Below, in pieces: positions 17,207-26,006 of a stretch of 64,000 nt of DNA. Where the stretch lies: contig JBFLFY010000011.1 in assembly GCA_041859875.1 (NCBI GenBank), positions 1 to 64,000 on the forward strand, written 5' to 3'. Source of the DNA: Thermocaproicibacter sp041859875 (lineage in GTDB: Bacteria > Bacillota > Clostridia > Oscillospirales > Acutalibacteraceae). Under the pieces are notes generated by a model. It saw only the letters and a list, made by a program, of their open reading frames with translations. It made no database searches and was not told the origin of the DNA. Position 1 is the first letter of the stretch; every line of letters starts with the position of its first letter. The position numbers and the translations under genes are program-made.

Positions 17207-18157
17207 CTACCCTTTGCGCACGGCGTAAATGTACTCTTTTTTGCCCGCCCCGGTCTTGATGACATAATCCATATACTTGGAGGGCTTCGGTTTTCCGGAG
17301 GAAGAAGCGCCGGAAGACGCAGCGCGCGATGGATCGGTCGGCGGAATATATCCTACATGGAGGACGACGCTGTCGCCCTCTTCTTTTGCGCTTTCGGTGT
17401 AAGGCACATATGTGTTTTCCAGCGAATACAAGGCAACGTGAAACTGTGCCTTTGCGGAATCATAGGTAAAAAATGTTTCCGTTGCCGGGCTTTTCGGGTG
17501 CAGCTGACACTTCGGACCAAACAGCTCGCCGCAGGCGTCCGCCACATCGCCGAGGGGAATCACTGTGCGGCCAATGTCGTCATAATGCGTATAGTTTGCG
17601 CTGTTCTCCGAAATTGCTTTCCAAAGTGAAGCATTCAGCACAAAATCCGGGTCGGCCTTATCTGGCGATGCAAACGGCTGCGGGTCCTGCGCCACTGCAA
17701 TGGAAAGCATTTTGTCATACTGCCGCAGTTTTGTATCATCCGTTGCCGCCCTATGAATCTGCTGCCCCAAGGCAACGGCAAGAAATACAACGCCCGTCAG
17801 AGCAAGAAGCAGCACCACCGTTCCCACAAAAATGCCGTAGCGGTATTTTCCGGAGCGTCTGTGCGCGGGCCTCTTCTGCAGGGCTGCTTCCGGTGTGCCG
17901 TCATCCCACTTGGTCAGAAGCTCGTCGCCCGCCTTTTCTTCCTCCGGAAGAATCTCTTTCTGTTCCGGTTTGCCGTTTTTTCGTGTTTCTTCTTTCGGCT
18001 TCGGCGTTTTCGGAGCGGGATTCTTTAGCTTTTTGGGAGAAGCAGCAGGATGCGGCTTTCGCTTTGCCTTTGGCTTTTGGGGATGAGCTCCACGGTAATC
18101 GGCAGAATACTCTGCCGGTTTTTGTTTTTCCAGTTTTTTCTCATCTTCTGTGCTCAT
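17207..18157 (-). CDS. Single-pass membrane protein with basic cytosolic domain, unknown
   Basis: A 316-aa protein. Residues 1-100 are a Lys/Pro-rich disordered cytosolic region (PKAKRKPHP, PKTPKPKEE). One membrane span follows (about 107-132, YGIFVGTVVLLLALTGVVFLAVALG). The remaining ~180-residue extracytoplasmic domain includes a YDKMLSIAVAQDPQPF motif, two cysteines (ACGELFGPKC) that could form a disulfide, and a Ser-rich C-terminal linker. It is 15 bp upstream of the proA stop on the same strand as proBA, so it may be read through from that operon. No named family recognised. Confidence 0.75.
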   Translation of the reverse strand: MSTEDEKKLEKQKPAEYSADYRGAHPQKPKAKRKPHPAASPKKLKNPAPKTPKPKEETRKNGKPEQKEILPEEEKAGDELLTKWDDGTPEAALQKRPAHRRSGKYRYGIFVGTVVLLLALTGVVFLAVALGQQIHRAATDDTKLRQYDKMLSIAVAQDPQPFASPDKADPDFVLNASLWKAISENSANYTHYDDIGRTVIPLGDVADACGELFGPKCQLHPKSPATETFFTYDSAKAQFHVALYSLENTYVPYTESAKEEGDSVVLHVGYIPPTDPSRAASSGASSSGKPKPSKYMDYVIKTGAGKKEYIYAVRKG

Positions 18158-18172
18158 GCGTACCGGCCGCCT

Positions 18173-19417
18173 TTACCTAATTTGCCCGTTTCCGGTTACA
18201 ATATATTTTGTCGTCGTCAGTTCGCCCGCGCCCATCGGGCCGCGCGCATGAAGCTTCTGCGTTGAAATGCCGATTTCCGCGCCAAGCCCAAACTCGCCGC
18301 CATCCGTAAAGCGGGTGGAAGCGTTCACATACACCACGGCGGAATCCACTTCCGAAGTAAAGCGGCGTGCGTTTTCGTAATTCTGCGTCACAATTGCTTC
18401 GCTGTGGCCGCTGGAATATTTTGCTATGTGAGAAATTGCTTCATCCAAGCTGTCTACAACTTTGACCGACATAATATAATCGAGGTACTCTGTACCATAA
18501 TCTTCATCCGTAGCCGGAACGACGCCTTCACCAAGGATAGCACGTGTGCGTTCACAGCCGCGCAGTTCCACGTTTTTCTCATCCAGGCGCGCCTTGATGA
18601 CAGGAAGCGCCGCTTCTGCAATATCCCGATGCACCAGCAGTGACTCTGCCGCGTTGCAGACCGAAGGACGCGAAGTTTTCGCGTTAAAGACAATGTCCGC
18701 CGCCATGTTCACATCCGCCGAAGCATCCACATAAATGTGGCAGTTGCCCCACCCAGTCTTAATGACCGGCACACGGGCGTTTTCCGTAACGGAGCAGATA
18801 AGGTTCTTACCGCCGCGGGGAATCAGCACGTCGATGTAATCAGTAAGCATCATCATTTCACGCGAGGACTCATGCGTTGTGTCGCGTACCAGCTGCACAC
18901 AGTCGGCAGGCAGACCGGCTTTTTCAAAAGCCGCGCGCAGGGCCTGCTCCACCGCGCTGTTGGTGTGCAGCGCCTCTTTGCCGCCGCGCAGAAGTACGGC
19001 ACTGCCCGCTTTCAGGCAAACGGCAGCCGCGTCAGCTGTCACATTCGGCCGCGCCTCATAGATAATGCCAATCACACCGAACGGCACGCGCACCTTTTCA
19101 ATGTGCAGGCCGTTCGGACGGGTGAAGCCCGAAACGACCTCCCCCACAGGGTCTTTCTGTGCGGCAACACTGCGCAGGCCGTCAGCCATGCTCTTGACAC
19201 GCTGTACACTCAGGGCAAGCCTGTCCAGCAAAGCGGCGCTCATGCCTCCCGCCTTCGCTTCTGCGAGGTCTTCGGCGTTTGCCGCAAGAATTTTGCCGCT
19301 GTCGCGTTCCAGCTCATCCGCTGCGGCCAGCAAAGCCGCGTCTTTCCGGGAACCGGCTGAAGCCAGTACGCGCGAAGCAGCCTTTGCCCGCGCTCCCATC
19401 TTTTCAAGTTCCGTCAT
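18173..19417 (-). CDS. proA: Gamma-glutamyl phosphate reductase (ProA)
   Basis: ProA (414 aa, normal length) reduces gamma-glutamyl phosphate to glutamate-5-semialdehyde with NADPH in proline synthesis. I choose the ATG at 19417 (GGGAGGG upstream, protein begins TELEKMGARAKAA) over an in-frame ATG at 19462. Family motifs: IYEARPNVTADAA, VRDTTHESSREMM, the catalytic-cysteine segment SRPSVCNAAESLLVH and the C-terminal FTDGGEFGLGAEIGIST followed by ARGPMGAGELTTTKY. It lies 51 bp downstream of proB in the same operon. Confidence 0.96.
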   Translation of the reverse strand: MTELEKMGARAKAASRVLASAGSRKDAALLAAADELERDSGKILAANAEDLAEAKAGGMSAALLDRLALSVQRVKSMADGLRSVAAQKDPVGEVVSGFTRPNGLHIEKVRVPFGVIGIIYEARPNVTADAAAVCLKAGSAVLLRGGKEALHTNSAVEQALRAAFEKAGLPADCVQLVRDTTHESSREMMMLTDYIDVLIPRGGKNLICSVTENARVPVIKTGWGNCHIYVDASADVNMAADIVFNAKTSRPSVCNAAESLLVHRDIAEAALPVIKARLDEKNVELRGCERTRAILGEGVVPATDEDYGTEYLDYIMSVKVVDSLDEAISHIAKYSSGHSEAIVTQNYENARRFTSEVDSAVVYVNASTRFTDGGEFGLGAEIGISTQKLHARGPMGAGELTTTKYIVTGNGQIR

Positions 19418-19468
19418 GCTCTGTTCCCTCCCGCGGCATTTGAAAGCCGACGTATTTTCCATTTTATT

Positions 19469-20275
19469 TTAACCCTTTTCCATGCCGAATACTGTCCCAA
19501 TCTGCACGCCGTCAAAAAGGCTGTAAAGATTTTCAGGGACGGCGCCGCTCATCACACAGCAGGTAATGCCCGCTTCGTTTGCCGCAGCCGCCGCGCGGAC
19601 TTTGGTGCTCATACCGCCCGTACCGCGGTTGGAGCCGCTGCCGCCCGCAAGCGCCAAAATCTCATCTGTTACTTTCGGCACAGACGGAATGCGCTTCGCG
19701 GTGGAATCTACCGCCGGATTCTTGTCGTACAGGCCGTCAATATCCGTCAGGATAACAAGCAGGTCTGCCTCCACCAGTTTGGCTACAATGGCGGAAAGCG
19801 TATCGTTGTCACCAATGCGCACACCTTCCAGTTCATCCACGGCAACCGTGTCGTTTTCGTTTACTACGGGTATAATTCCCATCTTCAGCAATTCCATAAA
19901 GGTATTCTCGGTGTTTTTGCGGCTGTGGCTGTTTGCCAGCACATCACCCGTAAGCAGCACCTGGGCTACGGTAAGGTTGTACTCGCTAAAAAACTTGTCG
20001 TACATGAACATCAGCTCACACTGCCCCACAGCAGCCACAGCCTGCCGCTTTCCGGTTTCCTGTGGGCGGCTCTGAAGGCCAAGCTTGCCAACACCCACGC
20101 CAATAGCGCCGGATGTAACGATGACAATCTCCCTCCCGGAATTCTGCAAGTCGCTCAGCACCTTGCAGAGGCGCTCAATGCGGCGCAGATTCATCTTACC
20201 GTTTTCATAGGTAAGCGTAGAGGTTCCCACTTTTACGACGATTCTTTTTGCCTGTGTGACAGACGACATTTGCAT
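19469..20275 (-). CDS. proB: Glutamate 5-kinase (ProB), short form
   Basis: ProB (268 aa) phosphorylates glutamate in the first committed step of proline synthesis. It has the amino-acid-kinase motifs VVKVGTSTLT near the N-terminus, VTSGAIGVGVGKLGL, NENDTVAVDE and GTGGMSTKVRAA. The C-terminal PUA domain found in E. coli ProB (367 aa) is absent, as in many Firmicutes. It is the first gene of proBA and the start has only a moderate AAAGG site. A second ATG two codons later is an alternative. Confidence 0.95.
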   Translation of the reverse strand: MQMSSVTQAKRIVVKVGTSTLTYENGKMNLRRIERLCKVLSDLQNSGREIVIVTSGAIGVGVGKLGLQSRPQETGKRQAVAAVGQCELMFMYDKFFSEYNLTVAQVLLTGDVLANSHSRKNTENTFMELLKMGIIPVVNENDTVAVDELEGVRIGDNDTLSAIVAKLVEADLLVILTDIDGLYDKNPAVDSTAKRIPSVPKVTDEILALAGGSGSNRGTGGMSTKVRAAAAANEAGITCCVMSGAVPENLYSLFDGVQIGTVFGMEKG

Positions 20276-20344
20276 TCCCGCCTTTTCCCCATTCTCGTAC
20301 TATTCAGATATGGTTTAAGTATAGCATAAATTTGCCGAGCCGAA

Positions 20345-20375
20345 AAGGAAAAAGCTCCCGCGTTCTGCGGAAGCT
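20345..20375 (-). terminator. Terminator of the 20388-20672 gene
   Basis: AGCTTCCGC (minus, 20375-20367) pairs with GCGGGAGCT (20361-20353) over a 5-nt loop, followed by TTTTTCC on the minus strand. Confidence 0.85.
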
Positions 20376-20387
20376 TCTCGACTTGCT

Positions 20388-20672
20388 TTATTTCTTTTTG
20401 CGGCCGCTTGTTTCCGAATCATTGAGGAAAAGAAAGTCCTGCCCGCTTTCTTCCGCTTTTAAGAAGCCCTGCAGTTCACTGTAGTTAAAAAAATGAACCG
20501 GGCACCCCGTGAGGTAGGAAATACTGTACTCCCACTCCTGCAGGCTATACTGTTCCGGCGGAATTGTTTGGAAAATATGAATGATCTTTTGCTTTTCGAA
20601 AGGAGCTTTTAATGATGAGATGAAACAATCTTCTTTTTCTGCTAAATCGTCTAGTAATTTTCCTGCTGACAT
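20388..20672 (-). CDS. Hypothetical protein divergent from an XRE regulator
   Basis: About 94 aa using the ATG at 20672, which has AAGGGGG 7 nt upstream; an in-frame ATG at 20705 is possible. The protein is soluble, mixed charged, with a Lys-rich end (SGRKKK) and an aromatic centre (PPEQYSLQEWEYSISYLTGC, VHFFNYSEL). No family recognised. It is transcribed divergently from the HTH regulator at 20820, with a 150-bp shared control region containing an inverted repeat, and ends in its own terminator. The pairing suggests it is the regulator's target. Confidence 0.7.
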   Translation of the reverse strand: MSAGKLLDDLAEKEDCFISSLKAPFEKQKIIHIFQTIPPEQYSLQEWEYSISYLTGCPVHFFNYSELQGFLKAEESGQDFLFLNDSETSGRKKK

Positions 20673-20731
20673 CCTGCCGCCCCCTTCTTTCATTTTCTTA
20701 TTCATTTAAAAGATAAATCATTTGTCCAGGA

Positions 20732-20799
20732 TTGTCAACTGTTAGTGCGTATCATACACTTTAATGTTTCCCGTGAGTATACCCTTATCAAGTACACTC
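20732..20799 (+). promoter_or_regulatory. Promoter and candidate operator of the XRE regulator
   Basis: TTGTCA (20732-20737), 17 nt, TACACT (20755-20760) could be the promoter. Downstream lies an 8-9-8 inverted repeat, GAGTATAC (20775-20782) and GTACACTC (20792-20799), with one mismatch, well placed for autoregulation. Both assignments are tentative. Confidence 0.45.
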
Positions 20800-20819
20800 A
20801 TTTTAGGAGATGATTCTTT

Positions 20820-21122
20820 ATGATGATTTTTGACTTTGGTTACCGCTTAAAAGACCTGCGGGAAAGAAAAAATCTAACGCAGTCCCAAGCGGCTGCACGG
20901 CTTGGCGTTTCGAAAGCCTCTATCAGCGGATACGAGAATAATGTAAAAACACCATCTCTGGCTGTTTTAACCAGACTTGCCTCTTTTTATGGCGTATCTA
21001 CTGACTATCTTCTGGGACTTGAAAGCCGTCGGATGCTTCCAATCAACGGCCTCACTTCTTCACAGGAAGAAATTATGCGGCGGCTGCTGGCAGAATTTCG
21101 GGATGCGAACCAGCATTTCTGA
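20820..21122 (+). CDS. XRE-family helix-turn-helix regulator
   Basis: A 100-aa Cro/C1-type DNA-binding protein. The HTH spans about residues 8-62: LKDLRERKNLTQSQAAARLGV, SKASISGYENN and TPSLAVLTRLASFYGVSTDYLLG. A ~35-residue C-terminal helix (SSQEEIMRRLLAEFRDANQ) could mediate dimerisation. AGGAG lies 10 nt before the ATG. It is flanked by a strong bidirectional terminator downstream and an inverted repeat upstream. Such short XRE proteins are found both as chromosomal regulators and in mobile elements; no mobile genes are seen nearby. Confidence 0.9.
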   Translation: MMIFDFGYRLKDLRERKNLTQSQAAARLGVSKASISGYENNVKTPSLAVLTRLASFYGVSTDYLLGLESRRMLPINGLTSSQEEIMRRLLAEFRDANQHF

Positions 21123-21134
21123 AAACTGCAAAAA

Positions 21135-21173
21135 GGGAAGCAGAGAAAGGCAAAACGCCTTTCTCTGCTTCCC
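21135..21173. terminator. Bidirectional terminator between XRE gene and pnp
   Basis: A perfect 16-bp stem, GGGAAGCAGAGAAAGG (21135-21150) with CCTTTCTCTGCTTCCC (21158-21173), has a 7-nt loop. T-rich tracts lie on both sides (CTTTTTGC on minus, TTATCTATTCTTTTTC on plus). Confidence 0.92.
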
Positions 21174-21199
21174 TTATCTATTCTTTTTCAAAAGAGTTC

Positions 21200-23428
21200 T
21201 TATGAATGAGTGTTGGAATGGCTGTTGCCGTTGTACGGTCTGCTGTAGCCGCCGCGGTTTCCGCCTGGGCGGTGGTCAAACGTGCGGTGCGGCGGGCGCT
21301 GTTCCTGTGAAATATCGTTCTCCGGAACAAGGCCGTCCACTTCAATCAGTGCTTCGCGGCGGGAGAGGTTCAAGCGGCCCCTGTCGTCAATGTTCAGCAC
21401 CTTGACCATCACTTCATCGCCGACGTTCACAACGTCGCTTACTTTTTCAACGCGCTTGACGTCAAGCTGCGAAATAGGCACAAGGCCTTCCTTGCCCGGG
21501 GCAATTTCGACAAATGCGCCGAAGTCCATCAGGCGGGTAACCTTGCCTTTGTAAATAGCGCCCGGCTCCGGGTCGTTTACAATGGTGTCCACAATGCCGA
21601 GGGCACGTTTGCAGTTTTCCATATTGATGCCGGAAACGAAGACGTGGCCGTCTTCCTCCACATCAACCTTTACGCCGCATTCGGCGCAGATTTTCTGGAT
21701 AACCTTGCCGCCGGTGCCAATCACTTCACGGATTTTTTCGGTCGGAATCGTCATGGAAAGCATCTTCGGCGCATAGGGCGAAAGCTCCTTGCGCGGTTCC
21801 GGAATGGCCTTCAGAATAATTTCATCAATGATATAATCGCGGGCCTTATGCGTTTTGTAAAGGGCTTCCTTAATCATCTCAGGCGTAAGGCCGTTGATTT
21901 TCAGATCCATCTGGATTGCCGTAATGCCTGCGTGCGTACCGGCGACCTTAAAGTCCATGTCGCCGAAGAAGTCTTCCAGGCCCTGAATGTCGACCATCGT
22001 CATCCAGCGTTCGCCCTCTGTAATCAAGCCGCAGGAAATACCTGCAACCGGCGCTTTAATCGGCACACCGGCATCCATCAGTGCCAATGTGGAACCGCAG
22101 ATGGAAGCCTGCGAAGTGGAGCCGTTGGAAGAAAGCACTTCGGAAACACGGCGCATGGTGTACGGGAACTCGTCAAGCGGCGGACGCACCGGCACCAAAG
22201 CGCGCTCGGCAAGAGCGCCGTGGCCGATTTCACGGCGGCCCGGGCCGCGGCTCGGCTTCGTTTCGCCTGTGGAATACGAAGGCATATTATACTGGTGGAT
22301 ATAATGTTTGTTTTCCTGCTCATCAATCCCGTCGAACGTCTGCTCGTCGTCCAGTGAACCAAGGGTCGCAGTAGTAAGGACCTGCGTCTGGCCGCGCGTG
22401 AACATACCGGAACCGTGTACACGCGGCAAAATGCCAACTTCTGCGGCAAGCGGGCGCATCTCGTCCATCTTTCTGCCGTCTACACGCTTCTGCTCGTCCA
22501 GCAGCCAGCGGCGCACAACGTATTTCTGCGTTTTATACAGGCATTCGTCAATTTTGGCAGCCTGGTCCGGGTAAACTTCATCGAACTTTTCGTGAACACG
22601 GTCGTAAATCGGGGCAAGGCGTGCGTCGCGGACTTTTTTGTCGTCGGTGTCCAGTGCGGCGCGGATGTCCTCAATGGAAAATTCCTTGATGATGTTCATC
22701 ATGTCCTCATCCGGCTCATTGCTCGGGTAAGAGAACTTCGGTTTGCCGATTTCCTTCTGGATGCCCTTAATGAACTCTACAATGCTCTGGTTCGCCTTAT
22801 GGCCGGCCATAATGGCGTTGTACATAATATCATCCGGAATCTCGTCGGCGCCCGCCTCAATCATGGCGATGCGGGAATCGGTGGAAGCCACGGTTACAGC
22901 CATCTTCGATTTTTTGCGCTGTTCGCTGTTCGGGTTAATGATGAACTCGCCGTCAACATAACCGACGGAAACGCCGGAAATCGGGCCGTTCCACGGAATG
23001 TCGGAAATGCTGATTGCAATGGATGTACCGACCATGGCGGCAATATCCGGCGGGCAGTCGTGATCAACGCTCATCACGGTGCAGACGACGGAAACGTCAT
23101 TGCGCATATCTTTCGGGAAGAGCGGGCGGATTGGGCGGTCAATCATGCGCGAGGTCAGGATTGCCTTGTCGCTCGGGCGGCCTTCACGCTTAATGTAGGA
23201 GCCCGGGATTTTGCCCACGGCGTAAAGTTTTTCTTCATAGTCGACGGAAAGCGGGAAGAAATCCACACCGTCACGCGGCTTTGCGGAAGCGGTTGCCGTA
23301 ACGTGAACGACGGTGTCACCGTAACGCACCATGCATTCTCCGTTTGCAAGCTGTGCCATCTTGCCGGTTTCGACCGTAAGCGGGCGCCCCGCAAAATCGG
23401 TCTTGTACACTTTGTAGTTTTCGAACAT
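21200..23428 (-). CDS. pnp: Polyribonucleotide nucleotidyltransferase (PNPase)
   Basis: PNPase (742 aa) is the phosphorolytic 3'-5' exoribonuclease. The start at 23428 has GGAGG and gives the normal N-terminus MFENYKVYKTDFAGRPL; the longer in-frame ORF would add 26 unlikely residues. Domain order: RNase PH-like 1, alpha-helical linker, RNase PH-like 2, KH (EKIREVIGTGGKVIQKI) and S1 (YKGKVTRLMDFGAFVEI). The C-terminal ~35 residues form an Arg/Gly/Asn/His-rich tail (PGGNRGGYSRPYNG) that probably aids RNA binding. It is the last gene of the rimP-to-pnp block. Confidence 0.97.
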   Translation of the reverse strand: MFENYKVYKTDFAGRPLTVETGKMAQLANGECMVRYGDTVVHVTATASAKPRDGVDFFPLSVDYEEKLYAVGKIPGSYIKREGRPSDKAILTSRMIDRPIRPLFPKDMRNDVSVVCTVMSVDHDCPPDIAAMVGTSIAISISDIPWNGPISGVSVGYVDGEFIINPNSEQRKKSKMAVTVASTDSRIAMIEAGADEIPDDIMYNAIMAGHKANQSIVEFIKGIQKEIGKPKFSYPSNEPDEDMMNIIKEFSIEDIRAALDTDDKKVRDARLAPIYDRVHEKFDEVYPDQAAKIDECLYKTQKYVVRRWLLDEQKRVDGRKMDEMRPLAAEVGILPRVHGSGMFTRGQTQVLTTATLGSLDDEQTFDGIDEQENKHYIHQYNMPSYSTGETKPSRGPGRREIGHGALAERALVPVRPPLDEFPYTMRRVSEVLSSNGSTSQASICGSTLALMDAGVPIKAPVAGISCGLITEGERWMTMVDIQGLEDFFGDMDFKVAGTHAGITAIQMDLKINGLTPEMIKEALYKTHKARDYIIDEIILKAIPEPRKELSPYAPKMLSMTIPTEKIREVIGTGGKVIQKICAECGVKVDVEEDGHVFVSGINMENCKRALGIVDTIVNDPEPGAIYKGKVTRLMDFGAFVEIAPGKEGLVPISQLDVKRVEKVSDVVNVGDEVMVKVLNIDDRGRLNLSRREALIEVDGLVPENDISQEQRPPHRTFDHRPGGNRGGYSRPYNGNSHSNTHS

Positions 23429-23616
23429 TGCTTTTTTCCTCCGTATTCTGGATGATGTGCAGGATGCGGCAGATTTAGCAATTAGACCAATGCCTTTTCT
23501 TTCCAAAAGGGCATTCGTTTCACTGCTAAGCTCCGCGTACCCTGCTTTTCCACAAAATAAAACCGGGGTGCGGAAAACTTTGTGTTTCCTCTGTAGTGCA
23601 AAAAGCCCCGCGGCAG

Positions 23617-23636
23617 GCGGCGGAAAAAATTCTCCG
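23617..23636 (-). terminator. Intergenic hairpin between rpsO and pnp
   Basis: Minus-strand GGCGGAGAA-TT-TTCCGCC type stem of about 9 bp inside a GC-rich stretch. A CTTTTTG run follows about 15 nt later. It may be a weak terminator or a processing site: rpsO-pnp intergenic hairpins are RNase targets in other bacteria. The rest of the 240-bp gap shows no gene. Confidence 0.4.
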
Positions 23637-23668
23637 CCGGCACAGCCCGGAGTTCCTTTGCTTTGCTT

Positions 23669-23932
23669 TTACTTGCGGATGCCCAGCTTTTCAATGATAG
23701 AACGGTAACGCTCAATGTCGTTCTTCTGCAGATAGTTCAGCAGGCTGCGGCGTGCACCAATCATCTTATAAAGGCCGCGGCGGGAGTGATGGTCCTTCTT
23801 GTGGGCCTTCAGGTGCTCGGTCAGAGCGTTAATGCGGTTCGAAAGGACGGCAATCTGGACTTCCGGAGAGCCGGTGTCGCCTTCATGGCGCGCATATTCA
23901 TTGATAATCGCTGTTTTTTCTTCTTTAAGCAT
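23669..23932 (-). CDS. rpsO: 30S ribosomal protein S15
   Basis: S15 (87 aa) binds the central domain of 16S rRNA. It has the family motifs GDTGSPEVQIAVLS, HLKAHKKDHHSRRGL and LLNYLQKNDIERYRSIIEKLGIRK. AAAAGGTGG precedes the ATG. Position between ribF and pnp is the conserved Firmicutes order. A ~240-bp spacer to pnp suggests separate mRNA ends or processing. Confidence 0.97.
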   Translation of the reverse strand: MLKEEKTAIINEYARHEGDTGSPEVQIAVLSNRINALTEHLKAHKKDHHSRRGLYKMIGARRSLLNYLQKNDIERYRSIIEKLGIRK

Positions 23933-24074
23933 ATTTTTTCCACCTTTTCTAAATTCCCGCAGACGCAGAAATGGGCTGGTGAAATCCCCGGAACGGGGCG
24001 TTCCCCAAATCCGCGTAAGGGGTATAACGACGTTAGTATATCACAAGGCGGCGGGTTTGTAAATATTTCAATAC

Positions 24075-25010
24075 TCACATTTTTCCGTACTGCGGAAAAT
24101 TTGCATGGAAATATTTCTCAGCCTGCGCGCCGTTGCGTCGTATTTCGGCCTGAAGCTCCAAAAGACCGGGGAATTTTCGCTCCGGGCGCAGAAATTTCAG
24201 CAAGCCCACACGCACGGTGCATCCATAAATTTCCGGGCCGCTGTAGTCCGGCATCCACGTTTCGGCAAGCACTGCGCTGGAACCAACCGTGGGTTTTACA
24301 CCGACGTTGGTCACGCCACAGAAAGTCTTGCCGCCTATTGAAACAGCCGAGGCGTAAACACCAAGTTTCGGCAGGACAAAATCTTCCGGCACCGCCTGGT
24401 TCAGAGTCGGGGTCCCGAGGCGGCGGCCAAGTTTGCGTCCCGGCAGGACGGGCGACTCATACCCGAACGGCCTGCCGAGCAGCCGGGCGGCTTCTTCTGT
24501 GCGCCCTTCCGCAATCAGCCCGCGGATGCGTGTGGAGCTGACGGGAGCACCCTCTTTTACAACGGCCTGGGCTACCGCCGTTTCCATTCCCTGCGCGGCG
24601 CACAGGCGCTGTAAATCGGTGCTGCCAGCTTTTCCGCCGCGCCCAAACGTAAAGTTGAAGCCACAGCAGACCTTGCCTGCACGGCACACCCCTCCCAGCA
24701 CATGGGCGACGAAATCTTCGGGCGAAAGGTCTTTGATGGTTTGAAAATCAAGCAGGTAAAGCTGCTGCACGCCCATCTGTTCCAGCAGGCGAATCTTTTC
24801 CTCCTGTGAAAGCAGGAGCCCGCCGAAAGAAGAGCCCGCAAGCGCTTTGGGGTTTTCCGCAAAAGTCAGCAGTGTGGGCAAAAGCCCCTGCTTCGCGCCC
24901 GCAAGCGCCAGCGAAATCACCTTTTGGTGGCCAAGATGCAAACCGTCAAAGCTGCCAAGGGCAACGGCGCTTCTTCCCTGTGAAGGTTCGAGAGTTTTGT
25001 AAATTTCCAT
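24075..25010 (-). CDS. ribF: Bifunctional riboflavin kinase/FAD synthetase
   Basis: RibF (311 aa) makes FMN and FAD. The N-terminal FAD-synthetase domain has the nucleotidyltransferase motif GSFDGLHLGH (19-28) and STRIRGLIAEGR. The C-terminal riboflavin kinase domain has GTPTLN, KLGVYAS, TNVGVKPTVG and a late FLRPERKFPGLLEL. Length and order are standard. It lies downstream of truB in the translation block (truB-ribF-rpsO), as in B. subtilis. It would supply the flavins for any flavoproteins encoded here. Confidence 0.95.
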   Translation of the reverse strand: MEIYKTLEPSQGRSAVALGSFDGLHLGHQKVISLALAGAKQGLLPTLLTFAENPKALAGSSFGGLLLSQEEKIRLLEQMGVQQLYLLDFQTIKDLSPEDFVAHVLGGVCRAGKVCCGFNFTFGRGGKAGSTDLQRLCAAQGMETAVAQAVVKEGAPVSSTRIRGLIAEGRTEEAARLLGRPFGYESPVLPGRKLGRRLGTPTLNQAVPEDFVLPKLGVYASAVSIGGKTFCGVTNVGVKPTVGSSAVLAETWMPDYSGPEIYGCTVRVGLLKFLRPERKFPGLLELQAEIRRNGAQAEKYFHANFPQYGKM

Positions 25011-25065
25011 TGGGTCGCTTCTCCATTAAAAAAATATGCCCCGTTTTTTCCGGAAAAACCGAAAA

Positions 25066-26004
25066 TCAGCGGGCATTGAGGTTTTTCTTTTCCGCGCCGT
25101 GCGCACCGGTGGGGAAAATGCGCAGCACGCGCAGTTCCTCGCCCGAAATCTCCCCCAAGCCGAGGAAGGTTCCTTCCGGCGAAAGCACGCGGAAACGCCC
25201 ACCCTGCGGCAGGTCTTTCCCGCATAGGGGCGTGCGGCTCCGGTCAAGTGCGCCGCCGTTTGAAAAGCGCACCGCCTGTGCGGCGGAAATGCGGACTTCC
25301 GGCTCCCTCGCAAAAAGGGACTCCACCGGGCGCAGAATTTCCCCAAGGCGCCCTTGTGCGGCAAGCTCTTTCGCCTGTTCCGGCATAACGGCGTCGGCCA
25401 GCGTAAAACCTGCCGCCCGGGTGCGCCGCAGGGAAGACATCACGCCATAAGTGCCAAGGGCTTCGCCCAAATCGGCGCACAGCGTACGGATGTATGTACC
25501 TTTGGAGCAAGCCACAGTCAAGCGGCCGGTCTGCTCTGTTTCGTCAAATTCCGCAAGTTCCATCTTATAAACGGTGACGGGGCGCTTTTTGCGCTCCACT
25601 TCGATTCCCTTTCGGGCAAGGTCATACAGGCGCTTCCCGTTGACGCTTACAGCCGAATACATCGGCGGCATCTGCAAAATCTCGCCGCGGAACTGTGGCA
25701 GGGCATTCTCCAGCTGCGCACGCGTCGCTTTCCCACTGCTTCTGGCCGTCACGCGGCCGGTAGTGTCCTGCGTATCGGTTGCAAAGCCAAGCCGGAACCC
25801 AGCTTCATACTCTTTTTCCGTATCTTCCAAAAACGGCAGGGCGCGCGTCGCGCACCCAAGCAGCAAAGGCAGAACGCCCGTCGCCATCGGGTCCAGTGTA
25901 CCGGTATGGCCAATTTTTCTTTCCCGGCAGATGCCGCGCATAACGGCAACCACGTCAAAGGAAGTAAAACCGGCAGGTTTGTCTACAATTATAACGCCGT
26001 TCAT
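25066..26004 (-). CDS. truB: tRNA pseudouridine(55) synthase TruB
   Basis: TruB (312 aa) makes Psi55 in the tRNA T-loop. The ATG at 26004, 2 bp after the nrnA stop, gives the standard N-terminus MNGVIIVDKPAGFTSFDVV. The catalytic Asp38 lies in GHTGTLDPMATGVLP (32-46). SKGTYIRTLCADLG is the second conserved motif, and a C-terminal PUA-like extension follows. The longer in-frame ORF overlaps nrnA and is rejected. Tight spacing implies coupling to nrnA. Confidence 0.95.
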   Translation of the reverse strand: MNGVIIVDKPAGFTSFDVVAVMRGICRERKIGHTGTLDPMATGVLPLLLGCATRALPFLEDTEKEYEAGFRLGFATDTQDTTGRVTARSSGKATRAQLENALPQFRGEILQMPPMYSAVSVNGKRLYDLARKGIEVERKKRPVTVYKMELAEFDETEQTGRLTVACSKGTYIRTLCADLGEALGTYGVMSSLRRTRAAGFTLADAVMPEQAKELAAQGRLGEILRPVESLFAREPEVRISAAQAVRFSNGGALDRSRTPLCGKDLPQGGRFRVLSPEGTFLGLGEISGEELRVLRIFPTGAHGAEKKNLNAR

Positions 26005-26006
26005 GC

